The notes: generated by a model not told the origin, from the sequence alone. Shown: positions 36,889 through 48,421, counted from the stretch's first letter. The stretch: 64,000 nucleotides of DNA from Algisphaera agarilytica (GCF_014207595.1 NZ_JACHGY010000001.1:3478836-3542835), one strand, 5' to 3'. Translations and numbers: made by a program.

Positions 36889-36993
36889 TCTATCATTGAA
36901 GACCCGGCGAATCCTACGCCCGGTCGATAAGGACCCTCCGCTGTTCTGTCGAGTCACAACTTCTTCTTCGCTTCCCCTTCTCAAGGACCGACC

Positions 36994-38460
36994 ATGACGA
37001 CCGCCGCCACACAAGTTGATGCCTACCGCTGCTACATCCACGGCCAATGGGTCGAGTCCGAGACCGGGCAAACCATCGAGGTGAAGAGCCCCGCGACCGG
37101 ACAGGTGTGGGCGACCGTCCCCGCCTGCTCTAAGGCCCAGGCCCAGCAAGCACTGGAGTCGTCGCAGGAAGCCCAGCCCGCGTGGGCGGCGCTACCCGCG
37201 CAAGACCGCGCGGTTCACCTGCTGAACATCGCCAAAGCACTTGAGGCGGAACACGAGCACTTCTCCAAGCTGTTGGTGATGGAGCAAGGCAAGACCCTGC
37301 CCCAGGCCCGCGGCGAGGTCACCGACACCATCCGTTACATCACCTACAACGCCGAGGCCGCCCGCCGCATCCAGGGCGAAATCTTCCCCTCGGACATGGC
37401 CGACGAGTCGCTGTGGATCACCCGCGTGCCGTTCGGCGTGACCGTGGGCCTGTGCGCGTTCAACTACCCGCTCGCGCTCATCGGCCGCAAGCTCGCGCCC
37501 GCGCTGGTCACCGGCAACACCATGGTGCTCAAGCCCCACGACGAAACCCCCGTGACCGCGTCGGAGTTCATGCGTCTCGTTCACGACGCGGGCCTCCCCG
37601 CAGGTGTCGTGAACATGGTGTCTGGCGGCGTTCAGGACGTGGGCAGCACGCTGGTCGAGAGCCCGATCACCAAGCTCGTTTCGGTCACCGGCAGCATCCC
37701 CGCGGGCCGCGCGATCTACGCCGGTGGCGCGAAGAACCTCACCCAGATGACCCTCGAGCTCGGCGGCAAGGCTCCGTTCATCATCCTTGACGATGTGGAC
37801 GATCTTGATGCGATCGTCGATGCCGCCGTCATCGCCCGCTACGCCAACTGTGGTCAGGTCTGCATCTGCAACGAGATGGCCCTGGTCCACGAGAAGATCG
37901 CCGACGAATTCACCGAGAAGTTCATCAAGAAGGCCAAGGAAGTCACCGTCGGCGACCCGATGGACGAGTCGATCGGCATGGGCCCGTACACCACCAAGGG
38001 CGGCATGGACCGCTTCCACGGCATCGTTCAGGAAAGCATCAAGCAAGGTGCCGAACTCGCGCTCGGCGGCGACTACGCCGAGGTCCCCGGCTTCGAGGGC
38101 GGCAACTGGTACCAGCCCACCGTGCTGACCAACGCCACCAAAGACACCGCCGCGGTGGCCCAGGAAGTTTTCGGCCCGGTGCTTCCGATCGTCAAGATCT
38201 CGGGCTACGAAGAAGCCGCGGAGATGGTCAACAGCCGTGACGAAGGTTTGTCGGCCTACCTCTGGACCACGAACCACAAGACCATCATGCACGCCACCCG
38301 CACCCTCGAAGTCGGCACCGTCTTCGTCAACAAGGGCATCTGTGGCTACATCCAGGGCTACCACACCGGCCACAAGCACTCGGGCATCGGCGGCGAAGAC
38401 GGCGTCCACGGCATCGAGGGCTTCCTGCAAAAACGCACCATCTATCTCGGCAACGGCTGA
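36994..38460 (+). CDS. Aldehyde dehydrogenase, probable 3,6-anhydro-L-galactose dehydrogenase
   Basis: 488 residues of the NAD(P)-dependent aldehyde dehydrogenase superfamily. Seen: [108 protein letters not shown] (Glu255), [10 protein letters not shown] (nucleophile Cys290) and [12 protein letters not shown]. In context with GH117 and the cycloisomerase it most likely oxidises 3,6-anhydro-L-galactose to 3,6-anhydro-L-galactonate, the entry step of the pathway. Family is certain, substrate is inferred. Confidence 0.9.
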   Translation: MTTAATQVDAYRCYIHGQWVESETGQTIEVKSPATGQVWATVPACSKAQAQQALESSQEAQPAWAALPAQDRAVHLLNIAKALEAEHEHFSKLLVMEQGKTLPQARGEVTDTIRYITYNAEAARRIQGEIFPSDMADESLWITRVPFGVTVGLCAFNYPLALIGRKLAPALVTGNTMVLKPHDETPVTASEFMRLVHDAGLPAGVVNMVSGGVQDVGSTLVESPITKLVSVTGSIPAGRAIYAGGAKNLTQMTLELGGKAPFIILDDVDDLDAIVDAAVIARYANCGQVCICNEMALVHEKIADEFTEKFIKKAKEVTVGDPMDESIGMGPYTTKGGMDRFHGIVQESIKQGAELALGGDYAEVPGFEGGNWYQPTVLTNATKDTAAVAQEVFGPVLPIVKISGYEEAAEMVNSRDEGLSAYLWTTNHKTIMHATRTLEVGTVFVNKGICGYIQGYHTGHKHSGIGGEDGVHGIEGFLQKRTIYLGNG

Positions 38461-38502
38461 GAAACAACAAGCTAATTACTCCCAATCACACAGGATCTTG
38501 TT

Positions 38503-40959
<2,457 letters not shown>

Positions 40960-40985
40960 ACCCGCCCCCAAATTACGCAAGAACC

Positions 40986-42005
40986 ATGAACACCGCACTG
41001 CTTAACGCCGACAAGACCTTCACCTTGGAATCCAAGGACGCCCAACCCCTCGAAGAAGGGCAGGTCCGCCTCGATGTCGCCTGGTGCGGCATCTGTGGCA
41101 CCGACCTTCACATCTACCGCGGTCACATGGATAAGCGGCTGAACTTCCCCGAAGTCATCGGCCACGAAGCCAGTGCGACCGTCGCCGAGGTTGGCCCCGG
41201 TGTCACGGAATACGCCGTGGGTGATGCCGTTGTGGTTCGGCCGTTGGATGCCTGTGGCGAATGCCCCGCGTGTGAGCGTGGCTTCGGACACGTCTGCAAC
41301 AACCTGAACTTCATCGGCATCGACTCCAGCGGCGCTTTCCAGCAGTCTTGGAACGTGCCCGCGAAGTTGTTGCACCGTCTGCCCGAAGGCATGAACCTCG
41401 AGCTCGCGGCGTTTGTCGAGCCCTTGGCGGTGGCCTGTCACGACGTGCGGATGGCTGGCCTCAAGGCCGACGAGTTCTCGGTGGTGCTGGGCGGCGGTCC
41501 GATCGGTCTGCTGATCGCGATGGCGGCCCGTGCTGTGGGCGCCCGTGTGGCGATTTCCGAGCTCAGTGAATCGCGTCTTGAGTTGGCCCAGAAGCTTGGC
41601 TTTGACACGATCAACGCGGGTTCGGACGACGTCGAAGCCGCGGTCATCGAGAAGAGCGGTGCCGACGGGGCGGATGTGGTGTTTGAGGTATCGGGGGCGG
41701 CCCCGCCGATCCGCCAGATGACCAAGCTGGCCCGCGTGCGTGGCCGGGTGGTGGTCGTGGCGATCGTTCCCGAGCCCACCCCGGTGGACCTGTTTCAGGT
41801 CTTCTGGAAGGAACTGCAGATCATCGGAACCCGCGTATACGAGCCCGAAGACTACGACCGCGCGATCGAGCTGCTGGCCAGCGGAGAGGTTGATCCTTCT
41901 ACCCTGGTGACCGGCCGGTTCGGCCTGTCGCAGATCGGCGAGGCGTTTCAATCGCTAGACACCGACAGCCAGCACATGAAGATCCTGGTCAACTGTCAGG
42001 ACTGA
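40986..42005 (+). CDS. Zinc-dependent MDR alcohol dehydrogenase, candidate 2-keto-3-deoxy-L-galactonate 5-dehydrogenase
   Basis: 339 residues of the medium-chain dehydrogenase family. Catalytic zinc ligands are in WCGICGTDLHIYRG and VIGHEASATVAEVG. The structural zinc lobe is CGECPACERGFGHVC. The Rossmann motif is VVLGGGPIGLLIAMAARAVG. It resembles sorbitol/threonine/galactitol dehydrogenases. Only 26 bp separate it from the GH2 gene and 54 bp from the SDR gene. In the known L-AHG route, C5 of 2-keto-3-deoxy-L-galactonate is oxidised and then re-reduced. This enzyme fits the oxidation, by context only. Confidence 0.87.
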   Translation: MNTALLNADKTFTLESKDAQPLEEGQVRLDVAWCGICGTDLHIYRGHMDKRLNFPEVIGHEASATVAEVGPGVTEYAVGDAVVVRPLDACGECPACERGFGHVCNNLNFIGIDSSGAFQQSWNVPAKLLHRLPEGMNLELAAFVEPLAVACHDVRMAGLKADEFSVVLGGGPIGLLIAMAARAVGARVAISELSESRLELAQKLGFDTINAGSDDVEAAVIEKSGADGADVVFEVSGAAPPIRQMTKLARVRGRVVVVAIVPEPTPVDLFQVFWKELQIIGTRVYEPEDYDRAIELLASGEVDPSTLVTGRFGLSQIGEAFQSLDTDSQHMKILVNCQD

Positions 42006-42059
42006 TCAATTACAAAACAACGCCTCGCCTCGGCCGGGCATAACCAGAAGGATAGAAGT

Positions 42060-42830
42060 ATGGGCGTCTTGGATGCGTTTAAGTTGGATGGAAAGACCGC
42101 GTTGGTGACCGGCTGCAAGCGCGGCATCGGGATGGCGATGGCGGTTGGTTTGGCGGAGGCCGGGGCCGATGTGATTGGTGTTAGCGCTTCGCTCGAAGCC
42201 GAGGGCAGCGATGTCGCCAAGGCGGTCGAGGCGACGGGGCGGAAGTTCACTGCTTATACCTGCGACTTCTCCGACCGCGATTCGCTGTACAAGTTCATCG
42301 AGCAGGTCAAGGCCGACACGCCGCAGATCGACATCCTGGTGAACAACGCCGGGACCATCCTCCGCAAGCCCGCCGCCGAGCACCCGGATGAATACTGGGA
42401 CAAGGTCATCGAGGTGAACCTCTCAGCTCAGTTCGTGCTGACCCGTGAGTTCGGCAAGGACATGGTCGAGCGCGGCTCGGGCAAGGTGATCTTCACCGCC
42501 TCGTTGCTGACCTTCCAGGGCGGCATCACCGTGCCGGGTTATGCGGCGAGCAAGGGCGGCATCGGCCAGCTGACCATGGCGTTTGCCAACGAGTGGGCTG
42601 GCAAGGGCGTGAACGTGAACGCGATCGCCCCGGGCTACATCAGCACCGACAACACCGAAGCCCTGCGCAACGACCCCACCCGCAGCGAGCAGATCCTGGC
42701 GCGCATCCCGGCGGGTCGCTGGGGGCTTGCCGAAGACTTCGCGGGCCCCGCGGTGTTCCTGGCGTCGGAAGCCGCGTCATACATGCACGGCACGACCATG
42801 CTGGTCGATGGCGGCTGGATGGGGCGGTAG
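42060..42830 (+). CDS. KduD-like short-chain dehydrogenase, candidate 2,5-diketo-3-deoxygluconate 5-reductase
   Basis: 256 residues of the classical SDR family. Seen: GKTALVTGCKRGIGMAMAVG (cofactor loop), DILVNNAGTILRKPA, VIEVNLSAQFVLTREFG, VIFTASLLTFQGG, catalytic YAASKGG, and VNAIAPGYISTDNTEALRND, a stretch typical of KduD (2-dehydro-3-deoxy-D-gluconate 5-dehydrogenase). In the direction needed here it would reduce the 2,5-diketo-3-deoxy acid to 2-keto-3-deoxy-D-gluconate, completing inversion at C5. Last gene before the cycloisomerase promoter. The reaction is inferred from family plus context. Confidence 0.9.
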   Translation: MGVLDAFKLDGKTALVTGCKRGIGMAMAVGLAEAGADVIGVSASLEAEGSDVAKAVEATGRKFTAYTCDFSDRDSLYKFIEQVKADTPQIDILVNNAGTILRKPAAEHPDEYWDKVIEVNLSAQFVLTREFGKDMVERGSGKVIFTASLLTFQGGITVPGYAASKGGIGQLTMAFANEWAGKGVNVNAIAPGYISTDNTEALRNDPTRSEQILARIPAGRWGLAEDFAGPAVFLASEAASYMHGTTMLVDGGWMGR

Positions 42831-42979
42831 TCTCCCGACTCGTCTGAATGGTTAGTTCAAACTTTTGGGTAGGCGTTGCAGATGGCCGATGAGGCATGCA
42901 GCCGCCTGCTTTTTCGTGGTTATTTGGACAAAAAACGCGGTCTAAAGTAATTGCACGCGGCGAGTTAGCGCTATTGTCA

Positions 42980-43007
42980 TTGCAATTGCCCAGACACCGC
43001 GTATAAT
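42980..43007 (+). promoter_or_regulatory. Promoter of the cycloisomerase gene
   Basis: TTGCAA (42980-42985), 16-nt spacer, TATAAT (43002-43007). The expected start site is near 43014. Confidence 0.7.
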
Positions 43008-43015
43008 TGTTAACA
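43006..43015 (+). promoter_or_regulatory. Candidate GntR operator at the -10/+1 of the cycloisomerase promoter
   Basis: ATTGTTAACA overlaps the -10 end and the start site and differs by one base from the decamer at 32623 and 45324. A weaker relative, ATTGTTAAAG, lies at 44457-44466 upstream of the GntR gene. Confidence 0.4.
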
Positions 43016-43205
43016 CTTGACTGAACCCACCGGTTCCTCTCGTTTCTGAATAGCGATGGTGCTTAAATAAGTAAACCAAGATTCTTAAGGCGTGACTTTG
43101 CAGAAAAACGGCGCGACACAATCTCCAGCCTCGGTGTCGGTTGAGGCTTCACCGGCATTCCGCGGGGCTTCCTTGGCGCGTCCCGCGATGCCGAAGGCCA
43201 CCGCC

Positions 43206-44324
43206 ATGTCCACATTGATCCGTGATGTTGATGTCCGGAACTACCGCGTTCCGTTGCCGAAAGTGCTCTGTGACGCCAAACACGGAACCCACACGCACTT
43301 TGAGATCGTGACCGTCACCGTACGCCTGGCTGACGGTTCAACCGGGACCGGCTACACCTACACCGGCGGCCGGGGCGGCCAATCCATCGCCACGCTGATC
43401 GAGCTTGACCTCGCGCCCGGCCTCGTCGGTAAAGACGCGGCCGACATCGAAGGCATCTACGACTGGATGGAGTGGCACCTCCACTACGTCGGTCGTGGCG
43501 GCATCGTGGCTTTTGCCACCTCTGCTGTGGACATCGCGCTCTGGGATGCCAAAGCCAAGCGAGAGGGCTTGCCGCTCTGGAAACTGGTCGGCGGTGATTC
43601 CCCCGAGTGCAATGCGTACTACGGCGGCATCGATTTGGCTTATACCCTCGACGAGCTCGTCGACAGCATCAAACAGCGTCTGGACCTCGGGTTCCAAGGT
43701 GTCAAGATCAAGGTCGGCCAACCGACACTGGCTCAGGACCTGGAGCGTGTCGAAGCGATCCGGAATCTCGTCGGCCCCGACATCCGTTTCATGGTAGATG
43801 CGAACTACTCGATGAGTGTCGAGGGTGCGATCGAGGCGGCCAAGGCCTTCCGTGCTTACGACCTGATGTGGTTCGAGGAACCCACACTGCCCGACCTCTA
43901 TCATGCCTACGCCCGGATCGGCCGCGAGAGCGGGATGCCTCTGGCCATGGGTGAGAACCTGCACACCCTGCATGAGTTCGGCTACGCGTTCGAACAAGCC
44001 AACCTGTCCTTCATCCAGCCCGATGCGTCGAACTGTGGCGGCATCACCAGCTGGTTGCGCGTTGCGGAGATGTCGAAGGCTCACGACATCCCCGTCTGCT
44101 CCCACGGCATGCACGAACTGCACGTCAGCCTCGTGGCGAGCCAGCCCCACGGCGGATGGATGGAATGGCACAGCTTCCCGATCGACGAGTATTCGACGCT
44201 GCCGATCACACTGCGGGACGGCAAGGCGGTGGCTTCCGATGAGCCCGGGATCGGCGTGGCGTTTGACTGGAAAAAGTTGAAGCCCTACTTGGCCAGTCAA
44301 AAAGTGATTTCTGAGCCTTCTTGA
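43206..44324 (+). CDS. 3,6-anhydro-L-galactonate cycloisomerase (enolase superfamily)
   Basis: 372 residues. Opens the anhydro ring of 3,6-anhydro-L-galactonate to give 2-keto-3-deoxy-L-galactonate. Close in every block to the Vibrio sp. EJY3 enzyme as I recall it: DAKHGTHTHFEIVTVTVRLA, GYTYTGGRGGQSIATL, WHLHYVGRGGIVAFATSAVD, GVKIKVGQ (Lys167/Lys169), metal ligands Asp198, Glu224 and Glu250 (FMVDANYS, WFEEPTLP, AMGENLHT), and CSHGMHELH with His300. The ATG at 43206 aligns with the family start and has GAAGG 8 nt upstream. A longer in-frame start at GTG 43092 would add 38 low-complexity residues. Confidence 0.93.
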   Translation: MSTLIRDVDVRNYRVPLPKVLCDAKHGTHTHFEIVTVTVRLADGSTGTGYTYTGGRGGQSIATLIELDLAPGLVGKDAADIEGIYDWMEWHLHYVGRGGIVAFATSAVDIALWDAKAKREGLPLWKLVGGDSPECNAYYGGIDLAYTLDELVDSIKQRLDLGFQGVKIKVGQPTLAQDLERVEAIRNLVGPDIRFMVDANYSMSVEGAIEAAKAFRAYDLMWFEEPTLPDLYHAYARIGRESGMPLAMGENLHTLHEFGYAFEQANLSFIQPDASNCGGITSWLRVAEMSKAHDIPVCSHGMHELHVSLVASQPHGGWMEWHSFPIDEYSTLPITLRDGKAVASDEPGIGVAFDWKKLKPYLASQKVISEPS

Positions 44325-44535
44325 TTCCTTTTCGGATCGATTCCGATCGACTTTGGGTTCGATGACCTCTCCGGGAGCTATGCATTTTTACGGATCGTGT
44401 CACTGTCTTTAAGGTTGTGTTTTTCTGTCACATCGGTCAGAATCAAACGCGGTGCGATTGTTAAAGTGCTTTGCTTGTCTTGACTTGGCATTTCGCCTCT
44501 GGTAATGAAATAGCACAAGTCCAACGGTTCTCGGC

Positions 44536-45159
44536 GTGACCGGAATACAGTTTGATAGGATTTTGCAGTTGAAAACGGTTCGAGAACAAGTAACGACCAA
44601 GCTTCGGGATGAATTGGTGGCGGGCCAGTACGAAGGCGGCAAAGTCCTTCGTGAGGCGGAGTTGGCTGCCCGCATGGGCGTCAGCCGCGGCCCGGTCCGC
44701 GACGCCATCCTCCAATTAGCCAACGAGGGCTTCCTGGCTTATCAAGCCAACCGCGGCGTGACCGTGAAGCACCCGCCGAACTCGCGCAACCGTGCGTTCA
44801 TTGTCTCCCTGCGGATCCAGATTGAGGTCTTTGCGATCGAGACGGGGCTCGAGACCATTACCGACGAGGATATGGAGAAGATCGAGCACGCGATGGACGA
44901 TCTGAAGCGTGCGTGCGTCGGCGACGACGCTGCGATGGTCGCCCGCTACGACATGGCCTTCCACGAAGCGATCCTGATGAGCTGTGGCGGAGAAGATTTC
45001 ATCAACGCTTGGCGGCAGCTGTGCGCCAAGATGCTCATGAACTACTCCCGTCTCGACGACTACGCCGAGGTGTTCAACGAGCACGTCCATATCCTGGAGC
45101 ATCTCCGCGAGCGTGACGCCAAGCAGGTCATCCAGGCCATCCGCGACAACATCCAGTAA
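44536..45159 (+). CDS. GntR-family (FadR/FCD-type) transcriptional regulator
   Basis: 207 residues from a GTG start, as no ATG is available. The N-terminal winged helix is VREQVTTKLRDELVAGQYEG, EAELAARMGVSRGPVRDAIL and LANEGFLAYQANRGVTV. The C-terminal all-helical FCD-type ligand domain has RIQIEVFAIETGL, ARYDMAFHEAILMS (the Asp/His metal-ligand region) and EHVHILEHLRERD. FadR-type GntR proteins often repress sugar-acid operons until a pathway acid binds. Being next to the cycloisomerase it is the likely regulator of the agar cluster; candidate sites are ATTGTTRACA. Confidence 0.9.
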   Translation: MTGIQFDRILQLKTVREQVTTKLRDELVAGQYEGGKVLREAELAARMGVSRGPVRDAILQLANEGFLAYQANRGVTVKHPPNSRNRAFIVSLRIQIEVFAIETGLETITDEDMEKIEHAMDDLKRACVGDDAAMVARYDMAFHEAILMSCGGEDFINAWRQLCAKMLMNYSRLDDYAEVFNEHVHILEHLRERDAKQVIQAIRDNIQ

Positions 45160-45197
45160 GTAACCCTTTTCGGTGGGTTGAGTGTTTTTCCGCAGAC

Positions 45198-45323
45198 ATG
45201 TGCGGGTATGCCATGCCTGAATCGCTGTTGCTCTGGCTTATGCCACTGGTCTTCTTGGCTTGGGCCGGACTTTGGATGCGCGCGGTTTTGAGCGAAGGAT
45301 TGGTACGGCCTCGGGAGGTATAG
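45198..45323 (+). CDS. Small single-helix membrane protein (putative)
   Basis: 41 codons from ATG 45198, or 36 from ATG 45213: a short start, then PESLLLWLMPLVFLAWAGLW as one membrane helix and MRAVLSEGLVRPREV as a positively charged tail. It lies between the GntR and enoyl-CoA hydratase genes on the same strand. The Shine-Dalgarno site is weak and no homologue could be recalled, so it is only a candidate. Confidence 0.35.
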   Translation: MCGYAMPESLLLWLMPLVFLAWAGLWMRAVLSEGLVRPREV

Positions 45324-45333
45324 TGTCAACAAT
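45324..45333 (-). promoter_or_regulatory. Candidate GntR operator before the enoyl-CoA hydratase gene
   Basis: TGTCAACAAT on the plus strand, identical to the site at 32623-32632. It begins directly after the stop of the small putative gene and 48 bp before the hydratase ATG. Confidence 0.35.
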
Positions 45334-45381
45334 CAACCGCCGGGCGGAACTGTCGTTCGGCCCCCAGCAGGACCCGAGACC

Positions 45382-46161
45382 ATGGATCAGATGATTGATG
45401 TGCAGGAAGCGTCGGGCGTGTGCCGGATCACGCTCAACCGCCCCAAAGCCAACGCCTACAACCAGGACTTCCTGGACCTATTTGTGGAAGTCCTTGAGCA
45501 GGTGGATGCCTCCGGCAACGCCCGGGTCGCGGTGATTCAGAGCGCCAGCGAGCGTTTTTTCTGTGCCGGTGCGGACATCGAAGCTTTTGCCAAATCGGAT
45601 GCCGATGGTCAGAAGAAGATCGCGGCGACCGCACGGCGGGTCACCGCCATGATCGAGTCCAGCGACAAGGTTTTCGTGGCGTCCATCAACGGCCACGCGC
45701 TGGGCGGCGGGCTCGAGCTGGCGATGGCGTGTGACATCCGACTCGCATGCGATCGTGATTACCTGCTGGGCCTGCCCGAAGTGAAGTTGGGCCAGATGCC
45801 CGGCAACGGCGGGTCCCAGCGTCTGCCTCGCCTCGTGGGGTTCGCCAAGGGGTTGGAACTGACCATCACGGGTGACAACATCTCCCCGCAGGAGGCCTAT
45901 CGGATCGGGCTGGTGAATCACCTCTATCCGGCGGATGGATTTACCGAACGGGTCGAAGCCTATGTCCAAGCTCTGGCGGGCGGGCCGCCGTTGGCGATCG
46001 CGGCGATCAAGCGGGCGGTCCGGCAGGGCTGGCAGAAATCCCTGGAAGATGGGCTGGCGGTTGAGGCGTCGTGTGGCGAGTCCATCTACGACACCCAGGA
46101 CGCCAAGGAAGGGTTCCAGGCGTTTCTCGACAAGCGGCCGCCGATCTTTACAGGCCAATAG
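45382..46161 (+). CDS. Enoyl-CoA hydratase/isomerase family protein
   Basis: 259 residues of the crotonase fold. Seen: GVCRITLNRPKANAYNQDF, FFCAGADIEAF (oxyanion), INGHALGGGLELAMACDIRL (first catalytic Glu), LGLPEVKLGQMPGNGGSQRL (second catalytic Glu) and EAYRIGLVNHLYP. Both glutamates needed for hydration are present, so true hydratase activity is plausible. The CoA substrate is unknown. It sits after the GntR gene, but no other fatty-acid or CoA genes are nearby. Confidence 0.9.
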   Translation: MDQMIDVQEASGVCRITLNRPKANAYNQDFLDLFVEVLEQVDASGNARVAVIQSASERFFCAGADIEAFAKSDADGQKKIAATARRVTAMIESSDKVFVASINGHALGGGLELAMACDIRLACDRDYLLGLPEVKLGQMPGNGGSQRLPRLVGFAKGLELTITGDNISPQEAYRIGLVNHLYPADGFTERVEAYVQALAGGPPLAIAAIKRAVRQGWQKSLEDGLAVEASCGESIYDTQDAKEGFQAFLDKRPPIFTGQ

Positions 46162-46421
46162 AGTAAGATCCGCGCAAAAAAAGGCCTCGGCAGGGGAGGC
46201 GTCCTGCACGAGACCCGATCCAGGGCAAGGGGATGTCGTCGGCCGAGGCCGGTGGCGGGGCGGCGTTGTTGTCCGCGTCCGCGTTGAACACCAGAAGAGT
46301 CCAATTCAACCCCTTCAGTGTCCAATCCGTGGTTTGGATTTCGTCGGGAGGCCGTCCGTTTGTAACGGTTAGGCAGGCCGTGAGTGTGGCGGGCCGGCCA
46401 GCGTCCCACGCACTGGACAGG

Positions 46422-46427
46422 TATACT
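46422..46427 (+). promoter_or_regulatory. -10 box of coaD, probable leaderless promoter
   Basis: TATACT is followed by exactly 6 nt (cccgcg) and the coaD ATG. No Shine-Dalgarno site. Confidence 0.55.
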
Positions 46428-46433
46428 CCCGCG

Positions 46434-46991
46434 ATGGGCGATCACGTAGCCAAAACCAAAAAAATCGGACTGTTTCCGGGTACGTTCGACCCGCTGACCA
46501 ATGGGCACCTGGATGTCATCCGACGCGGGCAAGACCTGTTTGATCAGCTGATCGTCGCGATCGGCCACAACCCCGCCAAGCGGGCAATCTTCTCGATCGA
46601 CGAACGCATCGACATGATCACTCAGATCCTCCGCGAGGAATGCGGCGACCACGTCGAGGCCCGGAGCTTCTCCGGCCTGACCGTCGACTTCGCCCGTGAG
46701 GCCCAGGCCACCGCGATCCTCCGTGGTATCCGCAACGTGACCGACCTGAACTTCGAGTTCCAGCTCGCCCTGACCAACCGGGCGATCGCCGACATCGAAA
46801 CCGTCTTCATCATGACCGGCGAGTCCACCGCGTTCACCAGCTCGACCCTGATCAAACAGATCGCTTCGGCGGGCGACATCGATCGGCTCTCGACGCTGCT
46901 CCCGGGAGTTGTGTTGGACCGGCTCAAAGAGAAGAAGCAGGCCTTTGGCGGCAAACTCCCCTGGGCCCACGTCGACCACCTCAAAGACTAA
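46434..46991 (+). CDS. coaD: Phosphopantetheine adenylyltransferase
   Basis: 185 residues. Adds AMP to 4'-phosphopantetheine, the fourth step of coenzyme A synthesis. Seen: IGLFPGTFDPLTNGHLDVIR (the nucleotidyltransferase TxGH motif), VAIGHNPAKRAIFSIDERI, ATAILRGIRNVTDLNFEFQL and AFTSSTLIKQIASAGDI. It is slightly longer than E. coli CoaD because of about 20 extra C-terminal residues (KKQAFGGKLPWAHVDHLKD). The frame is open far upstream, but the ATG at 46434 follows a TATACT box and begins the canonical domain. Confidence 0.96.
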   Translation: MGDHVAKTKKIGLFPGTFDPLTNGHLDVIRRGQDLFDQLIVAIGHNPAKRAIFSIDERIDMITQILREECGDHVEARSFSGLTVDFAREAQATAILRGIRNVTDLNFEFQLALTNRAIADIETVFIMTGESTAFTSSTLIKQIASAGDIDRLSTLLPGVVLDRLKEKKQAFGGKLPWAHVDHLKD

Positions 46992-47048
46992 ACCGCGAAA
47001 CCGCTCGGCCTGCGTGTGCAATTCCCGTCGAGCGATCAGGAAACCCGT

Positions 47049-47735
47049 ATGTCTCCAGCTTCTGTCACCTATCGCATCATCAGTATCGGCGCGTTGTCGG
47101 TCCACGAGCACTGGCCCACCAGCCAGACGCCCCGCACGCCGCACGCGACCACCACGCTGGTCAGCAGCGGCGACCGGCACATCCTGGTCGACCCCGGCCT
47201 TCCCCCGCAGGTGATTTCGGCCCGGCTCACCGAGCGTTCGGGCTTGCAGCCCAGCGACATCACCGATGTGTTTCTGACCAACTTCCGCCCCGCGCACCGC
47301 GGCGGGCTGGAGGCGTTTGAGTCGGCCGAGTGGTGGGTGTTCGAGAATGAACGCGAACGCATCGGCCGGTCGTTGCTCGCTCGGTTCGAGCAGGAAGAAG
47401 ACAACGCGGTCCGACGGTTGTTGGATGCCGAGATCGCACTGCTCAAGCGTTGTATGGCTGCGCCCGACAAGCTCGCCCCGCAGGTTGATCTTTTCCCCTT
47501 GCCGGGGTTCACGCCCGGCACCTGCGGGCTGTTGCTGGCCCACTCCACCTCGACCACGGTGATCGCGGGCGACGCGGTGGCGACCAGTGAACACCTTGAA
47601 CGCGGTCAGGTGCTTAAGGGGGCGTTCGACATCGAGGGGGCACAGGAAAGCCTGGTTGAGGTCCTGGAGATTGCCGACTACGTCGTGCCCGGACACGACA
47701 ACGTGATCCTCAACCCCGCCCGGCGTCGCACCTAG
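47049..47735 (+). CDS. Metallo-beta-lactamase-fold protein with degenerate metal site
   Basis: 228 residues. The fold is visible from HATTTLVSSGDRHILVDPGL, ITDVFLTNFRPAHRGGLEAF, STSTTVIAGDAVATSEHLER and IADYVVPGHDNVIL. The first metal motif HxHxDH is replaced by N78-F-R-P-A-H83, keeping only the last His. The later GDA Asp and PGHD His are retained. It is related to MBLAC1-like proteins. It could bind one metal or have lost hydrolase activity. AGGA lies 8 nt before the ATG. Confidence 0.82.
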   Translation: MSPASVTYRIISIGALSVHEHWPTSQTPRTPHATTTLVSSGDRHILVDPGLPPQVISARLTERSGLQPSDITDVFLTNFRPAHRGGLEAFESAEWWVFENERERIGRSLLARFEQEEDNAVRRLLDAEIALLKRCMAAPDKLAPQVDLFPLPGFTPGTCGLLLAHSTSTTVIAGDAVATSEHLERGQVLKGAFDIEGAQESLVEVLEIADYVVPGHDNVILNPARRRT

Positions 47736-47738
47736 AAC

Positions 47739-48416
47739 TCAATCGCCTTCATCCACACTGGGCCAACGCACAACGCGGTCGGGCGTCCGCCTCGCGGATA
47801 GCACCATTTCGGTGTTCAAGCGATCGTTGCGTTGGTACTTCGCCTCGGCCTCCTCGGGGCTTCGGCCGACGGCGAGGTCACGCTTCATGAGCCAGCCCCG
47901 AGCGGTCTCTGGAGCCAGGTCCAGCCACCAGCACTCATCCAGCACGTCATTCAGCCTAGCCCACGGCAAATCGGGGCAGAGCAGGTATTGCCCCTCGGTC
48001 ACGATGATTTGAGTCTGCGCGGTAACCTCGTCCTCAGCAGGGATCGGCTCGTGCGCTATCCGGCAGTAGACCGGGTAGCCGCCGACCGAATCTCGGGTGC
48101 GGTAGCGTTGGAGCAGCTCGACATAGGCTTCGCTGTCGTAGGTGAACGCGGCGCCTTTCCGGGGCTTCCAGCCCTGGGCGATCAACTCGGCGTTGCGCAG
48201 GTGGAAGCCGTCCATTGGGATGAACGCCGCCGCCCCGGGTTGGAGGCGGTTGACCTCGTCAACGAGCCGCTCGGCAAGCGTGCTCTTGCCCGAGCCGGCG
48301 ATCCCCGCAATCCCGATCAAGAAGCGATGCGGGTTCCCGGCGTGATCGTTCCGCCACGCCTGAGCGGTCTGGGTGATCGCCTCGTCGGTTAGCAGGAAAG
48401 GTTCGTCGGCATCCAT
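47739..48416 (-). CDS. P-loop nucleoside/nucleotide kinase-like protein
   Basis: 225 residues. Walker A is FLIGIAGIAGSGKSTLAERL. IPMDGFHLRNAELIAQGWKP is the DGFH motif shared by uridine kinase, pantothenate kinase and FrcK/YggC-like proteins. TQIIVTEGQYLLCPDLPWAR gives the Walker B-like strand, and MKRDLAVGRSPEEAEAKYQR the lid. A small-molecule kinase; substrate unknown. It is divergent from the M20 peptidase gene with only 17 bp between the two start codons. Confidence 0.85.
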   Translation of the reverse strand: MDADEPFLLTDEAITQTAQAWRNDHAGNPHRFLIGIAGIAGSGKSTLAERLVDEVNRLQPGAAAFIPMDGFHLRNAELIAQGWKPRKGAAFTYDSEAYVELLQRYRTRDSVGGYPVYCRIAHEPIPAEDEVTAQTQIIVTEGQYLLCPDLPWARLNDVLDECWWLDLAPETARGWLMKRDLAVGRSPEEAEAKYQRNDRLNTEMVLSARRTPDRVVRWPSVDEGD

Positions 48417-48421
48417 ACGGA

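Larger units (their letters stand above)
42831..43205 (+). other. Intergenic region and long 5' leader before the cycloisomerase gene
   Basis: 375 bp with no independent gene. It contains the promoter at 42980-43007 and a predicted leader of about 190 nt. Within the leader an in-frame GTG at 43092 and an ATG at 43188 keep the cycloisomerase frame open, so part of it could encode an N-terminal extension. No clear riboswitch fold was recognised. Confidence 0.5.
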
